NCBI GenBank assembly: GCA_002427815.1
Contig: DIZF01000027.1
Location: 55,063-88,412 of the forward strand
Reading direction: 5' to 3'
Source of the DNA: Ramlibacter tataouinensis
GTDB lineage: Bacteria > Pseudomonadota > Gammaproteobacteria > Burkholderiales > Burkholderiaceae_C
DNA length: 33,350 nt
Shown here: one piece after another, positions 13,666 through 22,242 of the stretch
Layout: each line of letters opens with the position of its first letter
Numbering within the stretch: the stretch's first letter is position 1
Notes under the pieces: model-generated
Seen by the model: the letters and a program-made list of their open reading frames with translations, nothing else
What the model was told of the DNA's origin: nothing
Database searches by the model: none
Made by a program: the position numbers and the translations under genes

Positions 13666-14438
13666 TTGAACTCGTTTTTCCATTGCCGGAGGGTGGCGAA
13701 AACAGCCACGTCATCCTGCTGGGTGGCGCTGTCGTGGGCGCGCGCGGCCTGGGCTACGCCGGACTGGCGCGTGCGCAGGAATGGGTTGATCCGCTTTTCC
13801 TGTTCGATGGTCGAAGGCAGGGTCGGCAGGTGCTGGGCGTGCAATTCTTCGCAGCGCTGCAGGTAGTGGATCAGCTCGGCATTATGAGGTTCCACCGCCC
13901 GGGCAAATTTCAGGTTGCTCAATTTGTATTCATGTGTGCAGCAAACCCGGGTTGCGCCGGGCAGGGTCGCCAGTTTGTCGAGCGATGACACCATTTGCGC
14001 CGGTGTTCCCTCGAATAGCCGGCCGCAGCCGCCCGAAGAAAACAAGGTATCGCCGCAAAAGAGCAGCGGCGCGCCGTCCATCGCCGCGCAGTAATAGGCG
14101 ATGTGGCCGGCGGTATGGCCGGGCACATCCAGCACGTCGAAGCGCAGGCCGAGCACCGTGACGGCGTCGCCATCGGCCAGCCGGATCTGCGGCTGCGGAA
14201 CGCGTTCCCGCGCCGGGCCATACACCACGGCGCCGGTGGCTTCGCGCAGCGCTTCGACCCCGCCGATGTGATCGGGGTGGTGGTGCGTGACTAGAATCGC
14301 TTCCAGCTGCAGGCCATCACGCTGCAAGCAGGCGAGTACGGGCTGCGCGTCGCCAGGGTCCACCACCAGGGCCCGACGCCCGTCGTGCAACATCCACAGG
14401 TCATTGTCTTGGAAAGCCGGCAGCGGGATTAAGTTCAT
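13662..14438 (-). CDS. gloB: Hydroxyacylglutathione hydrolase (glyoxalase II)
   Basis: 258-residue metallo-beta-lactamase-fold enzyme that hydrolyses S-lactoylglutathione to lactate and glutathione, the last step of methylglyoxal detoxification. The metal motif THHHPDH (51-57) gives His52, His54, Asp56 and His57. His108 (VPGHTAGH), Asp130 (FCGDTLF) and His169 (CTHEY) complete the binuclear site. The C-terminal glutathione-binding domain is present (EQEKRINPFLR). The ATG at 14438 shares two bases with the divergent methyltransferase ATG (CATG at 14436-14439). A consensus TATAAT lies 10 bases upstream, so the mRNA leader is very short. mltD follows with a 4-base overlap. Confidence 0.96.
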   Translation of the reverse strand: MNLIPLPAFQDNDLWMLHDGRRALVVDPGDAQPVLACLQRDGLQLEAILVTHHHPDHIGGVEALREATGAVVYGPARERVPQPQIRLADGDAVTVLGLRFDVLDVPGHTAGHIAYYCAAMDGAPLLFCGDTLFSSGGCGRLFEGTPAQMVSSLDKLATLPGATRVCCTHEYKLSNLKFARAVEPHNAELIHYLQRCEELHAQHLPTLPSTIEQEKRINPFLRTRQSGVAQAARAHDSATQQDDVAVFATLRQWKNEFK

Positions 14439-15219
14439 GAGCGACCAGATTATAGGAATGCGGCAATGGTTTGAAACCCCGCCCGGCCGTTACCTGTTGG
14501 CGTGGGAGCGGGCGGAGTTCGATCGGGCGGTCGGCGACATTTTCGGATACCACGCGCTGCAACTGGGCTTGCCCGAACTCGATACCCTGCAGGCCAACCG
14601 CATGCCGCACAAATGGCTGGCTTTGCGCGAGCCGGCTGCAGCAGCTTCATCACAGGTCAAGCCCGCGCTGATCACCGATTTCGCTGCCCTGCCGTTCGAG
14701 GAAAACAGCCTCGACCTGGTGGTGCTGCCGCACTCGCTCGAACTCAACACCGACCCGCATGCCACGCTGCGCGAGGTGGAGCGGGTGCTGGTGCCCGAGG
14801 GCAAGGTGGTGATCTGCTGCCTGAACCCGGCCAGCCTGTGGGGGCTGCGGCAGCGACGGTCGCATTTGTACCGCCGGCTCGGGTTCGGTGGCCTGTTCCT
14901 GCCCGATGCCGGCGATTTCATCGGCTACCGGCGCCTGCGCGACTGGCTGCGGCTCCTGAGCTTCGAGGTCGAGTCGGGCAGCTTCGGCTGCTACCGGCCG
15001 GCGATGAAAACCGAAAAATGGCTGGACCGCTATGCCTGGCTGGACCATGCGGGCGAGCGCTGGTGGCCGATCTTCGGCGCCGTGTATTTTCTGGTGGCGG
15101 TGAAGCGGGTGCGGGGCATCAAGCTGATCGGACCGATCTGGAAGTCGCCGAAGAAGATCGCCACGGACGCCGTGCCCCTGATCAACCGTCGTCCCACCTG
15201 CATGGAAGAACATCTGTGA
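14437..15219 (+). CDS. SAM-dependent methyltransferase, class I-like
   Basis: 260-residue cytoplasmic protein with a methyltransferase type 11 core. The acidic motif ITDFAALPFEENSLDLVVLP is split over 79-98, followed by SLELNTDPHATLREVERVLVPEG (about 100-122) and VVICCLNPASLWGLR (124-138). The usual glycine-rich SAM loop is not obvious: the segment before it (about 34-60) reads GDIFGYHALQLG, a degenerate form common in this Burkholderiales family found between gloB and rnhA. The substrate is unknown. The ATG at 14437 (MSDQIIGMRQWFETPPGRYL) is chosen; an ATG at 14458 would also keep the conserved part. The stop overlaps the rnhA GTG as GTGA. Confidence 0.85.
   Translation: MSDQIIGMRQWFETPPGRYLLAWERAEFDRAVGDIFGYHALQLGLPELDTLQANRMPHKWLALREPAAAASSQVKPALITDFAALPFEENSLDLVVLPHSLELNTDPHATLREVERVLVPEGKVVICCLNPASLWGLRQRRSHLYRRLGFGGLFLPDAGDFIGYRRLRDWLRLLSFEVESGSFGCYRPAMKTEKWLDRYAWLDHAGERWWPIFGAVYFLVAVKRVRGIKLIGPIWKSPKKIATDAVPLINRRPTCMEEHL
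14449..14454 (-). promoter_or_regulatory. Candidate gloB -10 element (TATAAT)
   Basis: Minus-strand 14454-14449 is a perfect TATAAT, 10 bases before the gloB ATG. A TTTCAA lies 16 bases upstream as a poor -35. The expected start leaves a leader of only about 4 bases. The element lies within the first codons of the divergent methyltransferase gene. Confidence 0.5.
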
Positions 15220-15677
15220 ATCCGGTTCATATCTATACCGACGGTGCCTGCAAGGGCAATCCGGGGCCGGGCGGTTGGGGCGTGCTGCTCAAGTCCGGCC
15301 ACACCCAAAAGGAATTGTTCGGCGGCGAGCGCCTCACCACCAACAACCGCATGGAATTGATGGCGGTGATCCAGGCTCTGCAAGCCTTGAAGCGGCCCTG
15401 CGCGGTGACTTTGCATGTGGACAGCCAGTACGTGCTCAAGGGCATGACCGAGTGGTTGCCGGGCTGGAAGGCGAAAGGCTGGCGCACCGCGAGTCGCCAA
15501 CCCGTGAAGAACGTGGAGCTCTGGAAAACCCTGGATGAACTGGTGCGCAGCGGCGGCCACGCCATCGACTGGCGCTGGGTGCGCGGGCATGACGGCGATC
15601 CCGGGAACGAGCGGGCCGACGAGCTGGCCAATCTGGGCGTCGAGGTCGCGCTGGGTCGCCTGCCGGCCCCGGCGTAA
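15216..15677 (+). CDS. rnhA: Ribonuclease HI
   Basis: 153-residue endonuclease that removes the RNA strand of RNA-DNA hybrids during replication and R-loop clearance. The catalytic carboxylates are Asp9 (YTDGACKGNPGPGGWG), Glu47 (NNRMEL), Asp69 (HVDSQYV) and Asp135 (NERADELAN), with His125 in the mobile loop. The basic protrusion (PGWKAKGWRTASRQPVKN) typical of E. coli-type RNase HI is present. Start is the GTG at 15216, overlapping the methyltransferase stop by four bases. It gives the standard length; the upstream open frame is a shadow. dnaQ, often the neighbour elsewhere, is absent here. Confidence 0.96.
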   Translation: MNPVHIYTDGACKGNPGPGGWGVLLKSGHTQKELFGGERLTTNNRMELMAVIQALQALKRPCAVTLHVDSQYVLKGMTEWLPGWKAKGWRTASRQPVKNVELWKTLDELVRSGGHAIDWRWVRGHDGDPGNERADELANLGVEVALGRLPAPA

Positions 15678-15830
15678 GGAGCCGGCAAACCAGCGGTGTG
15701 GTGCCGACTGGGCGCCGCGCAGTTAGGGCAGTTGCGAATGGCGCTGGCAGCGGCTGCTGCTACATTGAGAGGCTGCTTCGCGGCTGCCCCAAGCCCGCTA
15801 CACCCTCCTCTGGCCCGACCTTCACTCCTC

Positions 15831-17150
15831 ATGGCATCGAAAGCAATCTACACCGTGGTCGCCGCGGTCGGCATCGCGGCCGCCTCCGGGGCGGCCTGGT
15901 GGTACCAGAACCGGACCGCCCGACCGGCCACCCAAGCCGAGCCGCTGGTCGGATCCGCATCCGGCCCGGCCCGCCCGCCCGCTGTGGAAGTGGCCCGGGT
16001 CGAGGTGATCAAGCTCACCGACGAGGCCCAGGCCGTGGGCAGCCTGAGGTCGCGCCAGAGCGTGGTGCTGCGGCCCGAGGTCAGCGGCCGGGTCACCCAG
16101 CTGAACTTCCGTGACGGCGAACGGGTGCGGCGCGGCCAGCTCCTGGTGCAACTCGACGACCAGCTCCAGCTGGCGCAGGTGCAGCAGTCGCAGGCCGAGC
16201 TGTCGATTGCGCAGGCCAATCACAAGCGCAACCAGGAACTGGTGGCGCAGAACTTCATCAGCCAGCGCTCGGTCGACGAGAGCGCCGCCAACCTGGAGGT
16301 CGCGCAGGCCAAGCTGGCGTTGGCCCGTGCCACCGCGGCGCGGCTTCGGATCGTGGCGCCGTTCGACGGCATCACGGGCATCCGCAACATCAGCGTCGGC
16401 GATTACCTCAAGGACGGCGCCGACATCGTCAACATCGAGGACATGGACGCGATCTTCGTCGACTTCCGGCTGCCCGAGCGACTGCAGACCAAGCTGCAGA
16501 AGGGGCAGACGGCATGGGTCGACATCGACGCGTTGCCGGGCCGCAAGTACCCGGCGCTGATCCAGGCGATCGACCCGCTGGTGGACGCCAACGGCCGCTC
16601 GATCGGGGTGCGGGCCTGTATCGACAACCGCCATTTTCAACTGCGCCCGGGCATGTTCGCGCGGGTGACGGCCGTATTCGGCGAGCGGGACAATGCGCGG
16701 ACGATTCCCGAGGAAGCCATCCTGCCGCAGGCCGGCCGCCAGTTCGTCATCCGGCTGGGCGACGGCCCCGACCAGGACACCAAGATCGCCCAGCGGGTGG
16801 AAGTCAAGGTGGGCATCCGTCGGCCCGGCCGCGTCGAAATCACCGAAGGCCTGCAGGCCGGGGACGTCGTCGTGACGGCGGGCCAGCAGCGGGTGCAAAA
16901 GGACGGCATGCCGGTGCGCGTGCTGGACCTCAACCGGCAGGCCGGCTCCGCCGCGGCGGGCGCCTCTGCCGCCGCAGCGACGGCTGCCGGATCAGACGCC
17001 GTGGCACCCCCTGGCGTGCCGGTCGCGGGCGCCGGCGCGAGAGTTTCCCCTCGCGTGTCGACTCCAAGGCTGGACGGGCCCAACCCGTGCAACATGGCCT
17101 CCGCCGAGCCCGCCCCGCGGTCGGGATTGGCCGGGCAGGCTGCCCGCTGA
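15831..17150 (+). CDS. RND efflux periplasmic adaptor (membrane fusion protein)
   Basis: 439-residue adaptor that bridges an RND pump and an outer-membrane channel. An N-terminal hydrophobic anchor (YTVVAAVGIAAASGAAWWY, about 7-25) is followed by a barrel-sandwich/lipoyl half (LRPEVSGRVTQLNFRDGERV split over about 82-101), an alpha-hairpin (about 112-165) and the second lipoyl half (RIVAPFDGITGIRNISVGDY). Beta-barrel and membrane-proximal domains come next, ending near QKDGMPVRVLDL. The last ~70 residues are a low-complexity Ala/Gly/Pro tail. The frame is open 45 codons further up, but that part looks non-coding; the ATG at 15831 begins the anchor. No strong ribosome site is seen. The pump gene follows after 24 bases. 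Confidence 0.9.
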   Translation: MASKAIYTVVAAVGIAAASGAAWWYQNRTARPATQAEPLVGSASGPARPPAVEVARVEVIKLTDEAQAVGSLRSRQSVVLRPEVSGRVTQLNFRDGERVRRGQLLVQLDDQLQLAQVQQSQAELSIAQANHKRNQELVAQNFISQRSVDESAANLEVAQAKLALARATAARLRIVAPFDGITGIRNISVGDYLKDGADIVNIEDMDAIFVDFRLPERLQTKLQKGQTAWVDIDALPGRKYPALIQAIDPLVDANGRSIGVRACIDNRHFQLRPGMFARVTAVFGERDNARTIPEEAILPQAGRQFVIRLGDGPDQDTKIAQRVEVKVGIRRPGRVEITEGLQAGDVVVTAGQQRVQKDGMPVRVLDLNRQAGSAAAGASAAAATAAGSDAVAPPGVPVAGAGARVSPRVSTPRLDGPNPCNMASAEPAPRSGLAGQAAR

Positions 17151-17174
17151 GCGGCGGGATCCGGAATCCATGGC

Positions 17175-20100
17175 ATGCAGTTACCTGAAATAGCGATTCG
17201 CCGCCCGGTCTTTGCCACCGTGCTGTCGCTGCTGGTCCTGCTGATCGGCGCTGTGAGCTTCACCCGGCTGGCGGTGCGCGAGTACCCGAAGATCGACGAG
17301 CCGGTGGTCACGGTGAGCGTGCGCTACCCCGGCGCCTCGGCCGAGGTGATCGAGACCCAGGTCACCAAGCCGCTGGAAGATTCCATTGCCGGCATCGACG
17401 CCGTGGACGTGATCACTTCGATCAGCCGTGCCGAGCAAAGCCAGATCTCGGTGCGCTTTCGCCTGGAAAAGGATGCCGACGCGGCCGCCGCGGAGGTCCG
17501 CGACCGCACCTCGCGGGTGCGCAACAAGCTGCCCCAGGCGATCGATGAGCCGGTGATCGCCAAGGTCGAGGCCGACGCCTTCCCGGTGATCTGGCTGGCC
17601 TTCACCAGCGACACGCTCACGCCGCTGCAGATCAACGACCTGGTCAACCGGATCGTCAAGTCGCGTCTGCAGACGGTGACGGGGGTGGCCGATGTCCGCA
17701 TCTACGGCGAGCGCAAATACGCGATGCGGGTGTGGCTCGATCCCGACCGGCTGGCGGGATACCGCCTCACAACCCAGGACGTGGAAGACGCGATCACCCG
17801 CAGCAACCTGGAGCTGCCGGCCGGGCGCATCGAGTCGCAGCAGCGCGAATTCAGCGTGACGTCGCAGACCGACCTGGTGCGGCCGGCCCAGTTCGGCGAG
17901 ATCGTGATCAAGAACGTCAATGGTTTTCCGGTGAAGATCCGCGACGTGGCCCAGGTCGAGGAGGGCGCCGCGGACGAGCGCAGCTCGGTGCGGCTGAACG
18001 GCCGGCAGGCCATCTCGGCCGGCGTGATCCGCCAGGCCACTGCCAATCCGCTGACCCTGTCGCAGGGTGTGCGCGACATGATCCCCAAGCTCAAGAGCGA
18101 CCTGCCGTCCGACATCACGATCGACATCGCCAACGACAATTCGGTCTTCATCGACCGTTCGGTCCGGAACGTCTACCGCACCATCGGCGAGGCGATCCTG
18201 CTGGTCGCGCTGGTGATCTTCGTGTTCCTGCGCACGGTACGCGCTTCCATCATCCCGATCGTCACGATACCGGTCAGCCTGATCGGCGCCTTTGCGCTGA
18301 TGGCGCTGTTCGGCTTCACCATCAACACGTTGACGCTATTGGCACTGGTGCTGGCCATCGGGCTGGTGGTGGACGACGCCATCGTGATGCTGGAAAACAT
18401 CTTCCGCCACATCGAGGAAGGGATGGACCCGTTCTCGGCGAGCGTCCGCGGCGCGCGCGAGATCGGATTCGCAGTGATCACGATGACGCTGACGCTGGTG
18501 GCCGTGTATGCGCCGCTGGCCTTCACTCCTGGTCGCACCGGCCGGCTCTTCGTCGAGTTCGCCCTGGCGCTGGCCGGTGCCGTGATGGTGTCGGGCTTCA
18601 TCGCACTGACCCTCACGCCCATGATGTGCTCGAAATTGCTCAGGCACAACCCCAAGCCCAACTGGTTCGACCGGTCGATGGAACGCTGGCTCACGCGCCT
18701 GTCGGACGGCTATGCCCGGGTGCTGCGCTGGGTGCTCCTGCGGCGCTGGCACCCCGGCGGCGTCGCATCGGGTAGTGGGCTGCTGGGCCTGCTGCTGCAG
18801 GCCCGCGCGATCGTGATCGGGGTCATGCTGCTCAGCGGGCTGGGCATCGCCGCGGTCTGGCCGACCATGAAGCAGGAGCTGTCGCCGCTGGAAGATCGCG
18901 GCACCATCCTGGCCACCGTGAACGCGCCGGACGGCTCGACCCTGGAATACACCAACCGCTATGCCCTGGCGCTGGAGAAGCTGGGCCAGCAGTACCCCGA
19001 GTTCGACCGCATCTTCGCCAACGTGGGCAACCCGACGGTGTCCCAGGCCAGCGTGGTCTATCGCACGGTGGACTGGGAGGACCGCAAACGCACCACCTTG
19101 CAGCTCGCGCGCGAGATGGCGCCCAAGTTCAATGCGCTCCCGGGCGTCAGTGCCTTCCCGATCACGCCGCCCTCGCTGGGCCAGCCTTTTCGCGAACGGC
19201 CGCTGAACTTCGTGATCCAGACCTCGGACAGCTACGAAAACCTCAATCGGGTGACGCAGCAGATGCTGGACGAAATGAGCCGGAACCCCGGCCTGGTCTC
19301 GCCCGACGTGGACCTGCGCCTGAACAAGCCGGAACTGCGCATCGAGGTGGACCGGGCCAAAGCCGCGGACATGGGCGTCAGCGTCCAGGTGGTGGCCAAG
19401 GCCCTGGAAACCATGCTGGGGGGACGCCAGGTCACCCGCTACAAGCGCGACGCCGAGCAATACGACGTGATCGTGCAGACACGGCCGTCGGGACGCTCGA
19501 CGCCCGAGGACATCGACAGCATCAACGTGCGCGGCCGGGGCGACACCATGATTCCGCTGTCGGCCCTGATCAAGGCCAGGGAGAGCGTGAGCCCGCGCGA
19601 GCTCAACCACTTCGGCCAGCGCCGATCGGTCTCGATCACGGCCAGTCTGGCGCCCGACTATTCGCTGGGGCAGGCCCTGACTTTCATGAACGACACCGCG
19701 GCCAAGGTGCTCAAGCCCGGCTACACCACCGAGCTGAACGGCACCTCGCGCGAATTCCGGAACTCGCAAGGCGCGCTGGCGATCGTCTTCGTGCTGGCGC
19801 TGCTCTTCATTTTCCTGGTGCTGGCGGCGCAGTTCGAGAGTTTTGTCGACCCGCTGGTGATCATGCTGTCGGTTCCCCTGTCGATGATCGGTGCCTTGCT
19901 GGCCCTCAAGTGGTCGGGCGGATCGCTCAACGTGTATTCGCAGATCGGGCTGATCACGCTGGTGGGCCTGATCACCAAGCACGGCATCCTGATCGTGGAA
20001 TTCACCAACCAGCTGCGCCAGCAGGGCATGGAACTGGTGGACGCGCTGGTCAAGGCCGCATCGCAGCGCCTGCGGCCGATCCTGATGACCACGGGCGCCA

Positions 20101-20327
20101 TGGTGCTGGGCGCCGTGCCGCTGGCGATGGCCACGGGTGCGGGCGCGGAAAGCCGCATCCAGATCGGCTGGGTGATCGTGGGCGGGATGTCGCTGGGGAC
20201 GCTGTTGACGATATTCGTCGTGCCCACGATGTACATGGTGTTCGCGCGCGACAAGGTGCCCGGCGCCAACAAGGCGGAAACGCGGGACAAGCGCCTGCCG
20301 CACGACAGCGATCTGATCGCGAAGTAG
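17175..20327 (+). CDS. RND multidrug efflux pump, AcrB/HAE-1 family
   Basis: 1050-residue inner-membrane proton antiporter expelling amphiphilic compounds. First helix at about 11-29, large periplasmic loop, then helices 2-6 (about 335-490). The proton-relay pair Asp400-Asp401 lies in GLVVDDAIVMLENI. A second periplasmic loop (about 565-870) and helices 8-12 follow, with the helix-10 Lys in LITKHGILIVEF. The C-terminus is a charged tail. Between helices 6 and 7 is a Gly/Leu-rich insertion (WHPGGVASGSGLLGLLLQ, about 527-544), which is unusual. No outer-membrane channel gene or regulator is adjacent, so it probably uses a TolC-like protein encoded elsewhere. Substrates cannot be told from sequence. 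Confidence 0.95.
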   Translation: MQLPEIAIRRPVFATVLSLLVLLIGAVSFTRLAVREYPKIDEPVVTVSVRYPGASAEVIETQVTKPLEDSIAGIDAVDVITSISRAEQSQISVRFRLEKDADAAAAEVRDRTSRVRNKLPQAIDEPVIAKVEADAFPVIWLAFTSDTLTPLQINDLVNRIVKSRLQTVTGVADVRIYGERKYAMRVWLDPDRLAGYRLTTQDVEDAITRSNLELPAGRIESQQREFSVTSQTDLVRPAQFGEIVIKNVNGFPVKIRDVAQVEEGAADERSSVRLNGRQAISAGVIRQATANPLTLSQGVRDMIPKLKSDLPSDITIDIANDNSVFIDRSVRNVYRTIGEAILLVALVIFVFLRTVRASIIPIVTIPVSLIGAFALMALFGFTINTLTLLALVLAIGLVVDDAIVMLENIFRHIEEGMDPFSASVRGAREIGFAVITMTLTLVAVYAPLAFTPGRTGRLFVEFALALAGAVMVSGFIALTLTPMMCSKLLRHNPKPNWFDRSMERWLTRLSDGYARVLRWVLLRRWHPGGVASGSGLLGLLLQARAIVIGVMLLSGLGIAAVWPTMKQELSPLEDRGTILATVNAPDGSTLEYTNRYALALEKLGQQYPEFDRIFANVGNPTVSQASVVYRTVDWEDRKRTTLQLAREMAPKFNALPGVSAFPITPPSLGQPFRERPLNFVIQTSDSYENLNRVTQQMLDEMSRNPGLVSPDVDLRLNKPELRIEVDRAKAADMGVSVQVVAKALETMLGGRQVTRYKRDAEQYDVIVQTRPSGRSTPEDIDSINVRGRGDTMIPLSALIKARESVSPRELNHFGQRRSVSITASLAPDYSLGQALTFMNDTAAKVLKPGYTTELNGTSREFRNSQGALAIVFVLALLFIFLVLAAQFESFVDPLVIMLSVPLSMIGALLALKWSGGSLNVYSQIGLITLVGLITKHGILIVEFTNQLRQQGMELVDALVKAASQRLRPILMTTGAMVLGAVPLAMATGAGAESRIQIGWVIVGGMSLGTLLTIFVVPTMYMVFARDKVPGANKAETRDKRLPHDSDLIAK

Positions 20328-20361
20328 ACACTGTGGGCTTGGCGGTCCGCGGCGCTGACTG

Positions 20362-21630
20362 CTAGATCACACCCTCGAACATCATCACATCGACTTCGTC
20401 GTCGATGGCGACGTTGCCCTGCTCATGGTGCAGCACGATCAGGCCGTTGGCCTGGACCATGGAACTGAGCACGCCCGAGCCCTGGTTGCCGGTGGTGCGA
20501 ACCTGCAATGAGCCGTCGGCAGCCGTCGTGACGCGGCCGCGCTGGTATTCGGTGCGTCCGGCCTTCTTGCGGATAGTCTCCTGGCTGCGGGCCTTCAACA
20601 GCGGCGGCTGATCGGCCGTGCAACCCATCATGCGCAGCAGGGCGGGGCGCACGAAGGCCAGGAAAGTCACCATCACCGCCACCGGGTTGCCAGGCAGCCC
20701 GAACAGGATGGCCGGACCGATGCGGCCCACGGCCATGGGGCGCCCGGGGCGCATGGCGATCTTCCAGAACGCCACGTCGCCCAGCTTCTTCATCATGGCC
20801 TTGGTGTAGTCGGCCTCGCCCACGCTGACACCGCCGCTGGTGATGATCGCGTCGGCCCGGGCGGCCGCATCGCGGAACGCGGCTTCCAGCAGCGCCGGCT
20901 CGTCGCGCACCACACCCAGGTCGATGACCTCGCAGCCCAGGCGCCGCAGCAGACCGAAGACGGTGTAGCGGTTGCTGTCGTACACAGCGCCTTCCCGCGG
21001 CGCATCTCCCACGCTCAGGATTTCATCGCCGGTCGAAAAGAATGCCACGCGCAGCTTGCGCACCACCGGTACCGAGGCGATGCCGAGGCTGGCCACCAGC
21101 CCGCAGGCTGCCGGCGTCAGCCGATCGCCACATTGCAGCGCGGGCATGCCTTCATGCAGGTCCTCGCCCTTCAGGCGCCGGTTGTCGCCGGGTCGCAGCA
21201 GACCCGGCGGAATGGCGATGCGGCTGTCACCGGCGGCTTGCGTGAACTCCTGCGGCACCACCGTATCCAATCCGGCCGGCATGATGGCACCGGTCATGAT
21301 CTTCACGCACTGGCCGGCGCCCACGGTGCCGTGCCAGGCCTTGCCCGCGAGTGCCGTCCCGACCACATCGAGTGCCAAGGCGGCGCCGGGTTTGAGCTGG
21401 GCGCTGTCGAAGGCGTAACCGTCCATGGCCGAGTTGTCGTGCGGCGGTACGCTGATGGGCGACACCATGTCTTGCGCGAGCACCCGATCGAGGGCATCGA
21501 AGATTGCGACAGCCTCGGTCTGCTGCACCGGCTCGACCAGGCGCGCCAGAAAATCGTTCACGGCCGCGGCGCTGAGCGCTTGCGGGTCGTAGCCCTGCAG
21601 CTGCGCGGCGATCTGCGCGATGCTTTTCAT
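20362..21630 (-). CDS. moeA: Molybdopterin molybdenumtransferase MoeA
   Basis: 422-residue cytoplasmic enzyme that inserts molybdate into adenylylated molybdopterin. The MoeA signature PPHDNSAMDGYA (62-73), MTGAIMPAG (112-120), FSTGDEIL (198-205) and the MPT-binding motif TSGGVSVGEADY (264-275) are intact, followed by GLPGNPVAVMVTF and the C-terminal domain IV. The start ATG overlaps the mobA stop as ATGA, so translation is coupled. Third gene of a moaA-mobA-moeA run on the minus strand. It ends 34 bases from the convergent RND pump stop, with no obvious terminator. Confidence 0.97.
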   Translation of the reverse strand: MKSIAQIAAQLQGYDPQALSAAAVNDFLARLVEPVQQTEAVAIFDALDRVLAQDMVSPISVPPHDNSAMDGYAFDSAQLKPGAALALDVVGTALAGKAWHGTVGAGQCVKIMTGAIMPAGLDTVVPQEFTQAAGDSRIAIPPGLLRPGDNRRLKGEDLHEGMPALQCGDRLTPAACGLVASLGIASVPVVRKLRVAFFSTGDEILSVGDAPREGAVYDSNRYTVFGLLRRLGCEVIDLGVVRDEPALLEAAFRDAAARADAIITSGGVSVGEADYTKAMMKKLGDVAFWKIAMRPGRPMAVGRIGPAILFGLPGNPVAVMVTFLAFVRPALLRMMGCTADQPPLLKARSQETIRKKAGRTEYQRGRVTTAADGSLQVRTTGNQGSGVLSSMVQANGLIVLHHEQGNVAIDDEVDVMMFEGVI

Positions 21631-22238
21631 GGCCGCTCGAGCTGATGCAGTTCGGCCAGCGTGTTGACGTTGAAAAAGGCGCGCGGGTCGTCGCCGGGCG
21701 CATCGAACCGCACGATCGCGGTCTTGTGCTGCGCGGTCCAGGCATCGACCTTGCGACCGCCGCCGTGCGTGAACCGGACCAGGCTCTCCAGCAGTTCCAC
21801 GCGCAGCAGGCTGAACACCGGCTGCGCGTGCAGCTCACGGTCCTCCTCGCGCGCCGCGGCCATGGCGATCTCGGCATCCTGTTCCTGCGCGGCCCGCAAC
21901 AAGCGTTCGACCAGATCCGGCGGAAACAGCGGCGTGTCGCACGGCACGGTCATCAGCCACTGCGTCTCGCAGCGCTCCAGCCCCGTGAGGAAGCCGGCCA
22001 GCGGGCCGGCGTAGTCCGCCAGCACGTCGGGCCACACCGGCACGCCGAAGGCTTCGTAGGCGCCGAGATTGCGGTTGGCGTTGATCATCACGTCGCCCAC
22101 CTGCGGCTGCAGCCGCAGCAGGGTGTGCAGCGCCAGCGGCATGCCGTTGAAGTTCTGCAGCCCCTTGTCGACGCCGCCCATGCGCGACCCTCGGCCGCCG
22201 GCGAGGATGAGGCCTGTCACTTCGGTCACTGAACTCAA
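21627..22238 (-). CDS. mobA: Molybdenum cofactor guanylyltransferase MobA
   Basis: 203-residue nucleotidyltransferase that joins GMP to Mo-molybdopterin to form the bis-MGD precursor used by DMSO-reductase-family enzymes. The N-terminal GTP-binding signature LAGGRGSRMGGVDKG (12-26) and the Mg-binding Asp101 in MTVPCDTPLF are present. The C-terminus ends FFNVNTLAELHQLE, typical of the family. It starts four bases after the moaA stop and overlaps moeA by four. Its presence suggests the organism has at least one MGD-dependent enzyme (for example nitrate reductase or formate dehydrogenase), none of which is in the window. Confidence 0.96.
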   Translation of the reverse strand: MSSVTEVTGLILAGGRGSRMGGVDKGLQNFNGMPLALHTLLRLQPQVGDVMINANRNLGAYEAFGVPVWPDVLADYAGPLAGFLTGLERCETQWLMTVPCDTPLFPPDLVERLLRAAQEQDAEIAMAAAREEDRELHAQPVFSLLRVELLESLVRFTHGGGRKVDAWTAQHKTAIVRFDAPGDDPRAFFNVNTLAELHQLERP

Positions 22239-22242
22239 ACGC

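Noticed and set aside
15678..15830. A 45-residue N-terminal extension of the RND adaptor
   Set aside because: The frame is open, but the sequence before the ATG at 15831 lacks a signal or homologous feature, and the membrane anchor begins right after that ATG. I see no gene or clear promoter in this gap.
18336..20303. A 655-codon open frame on the minus strand
   Set aside because: It is antisense to the RND pump gene and has shadow composition with no domain.
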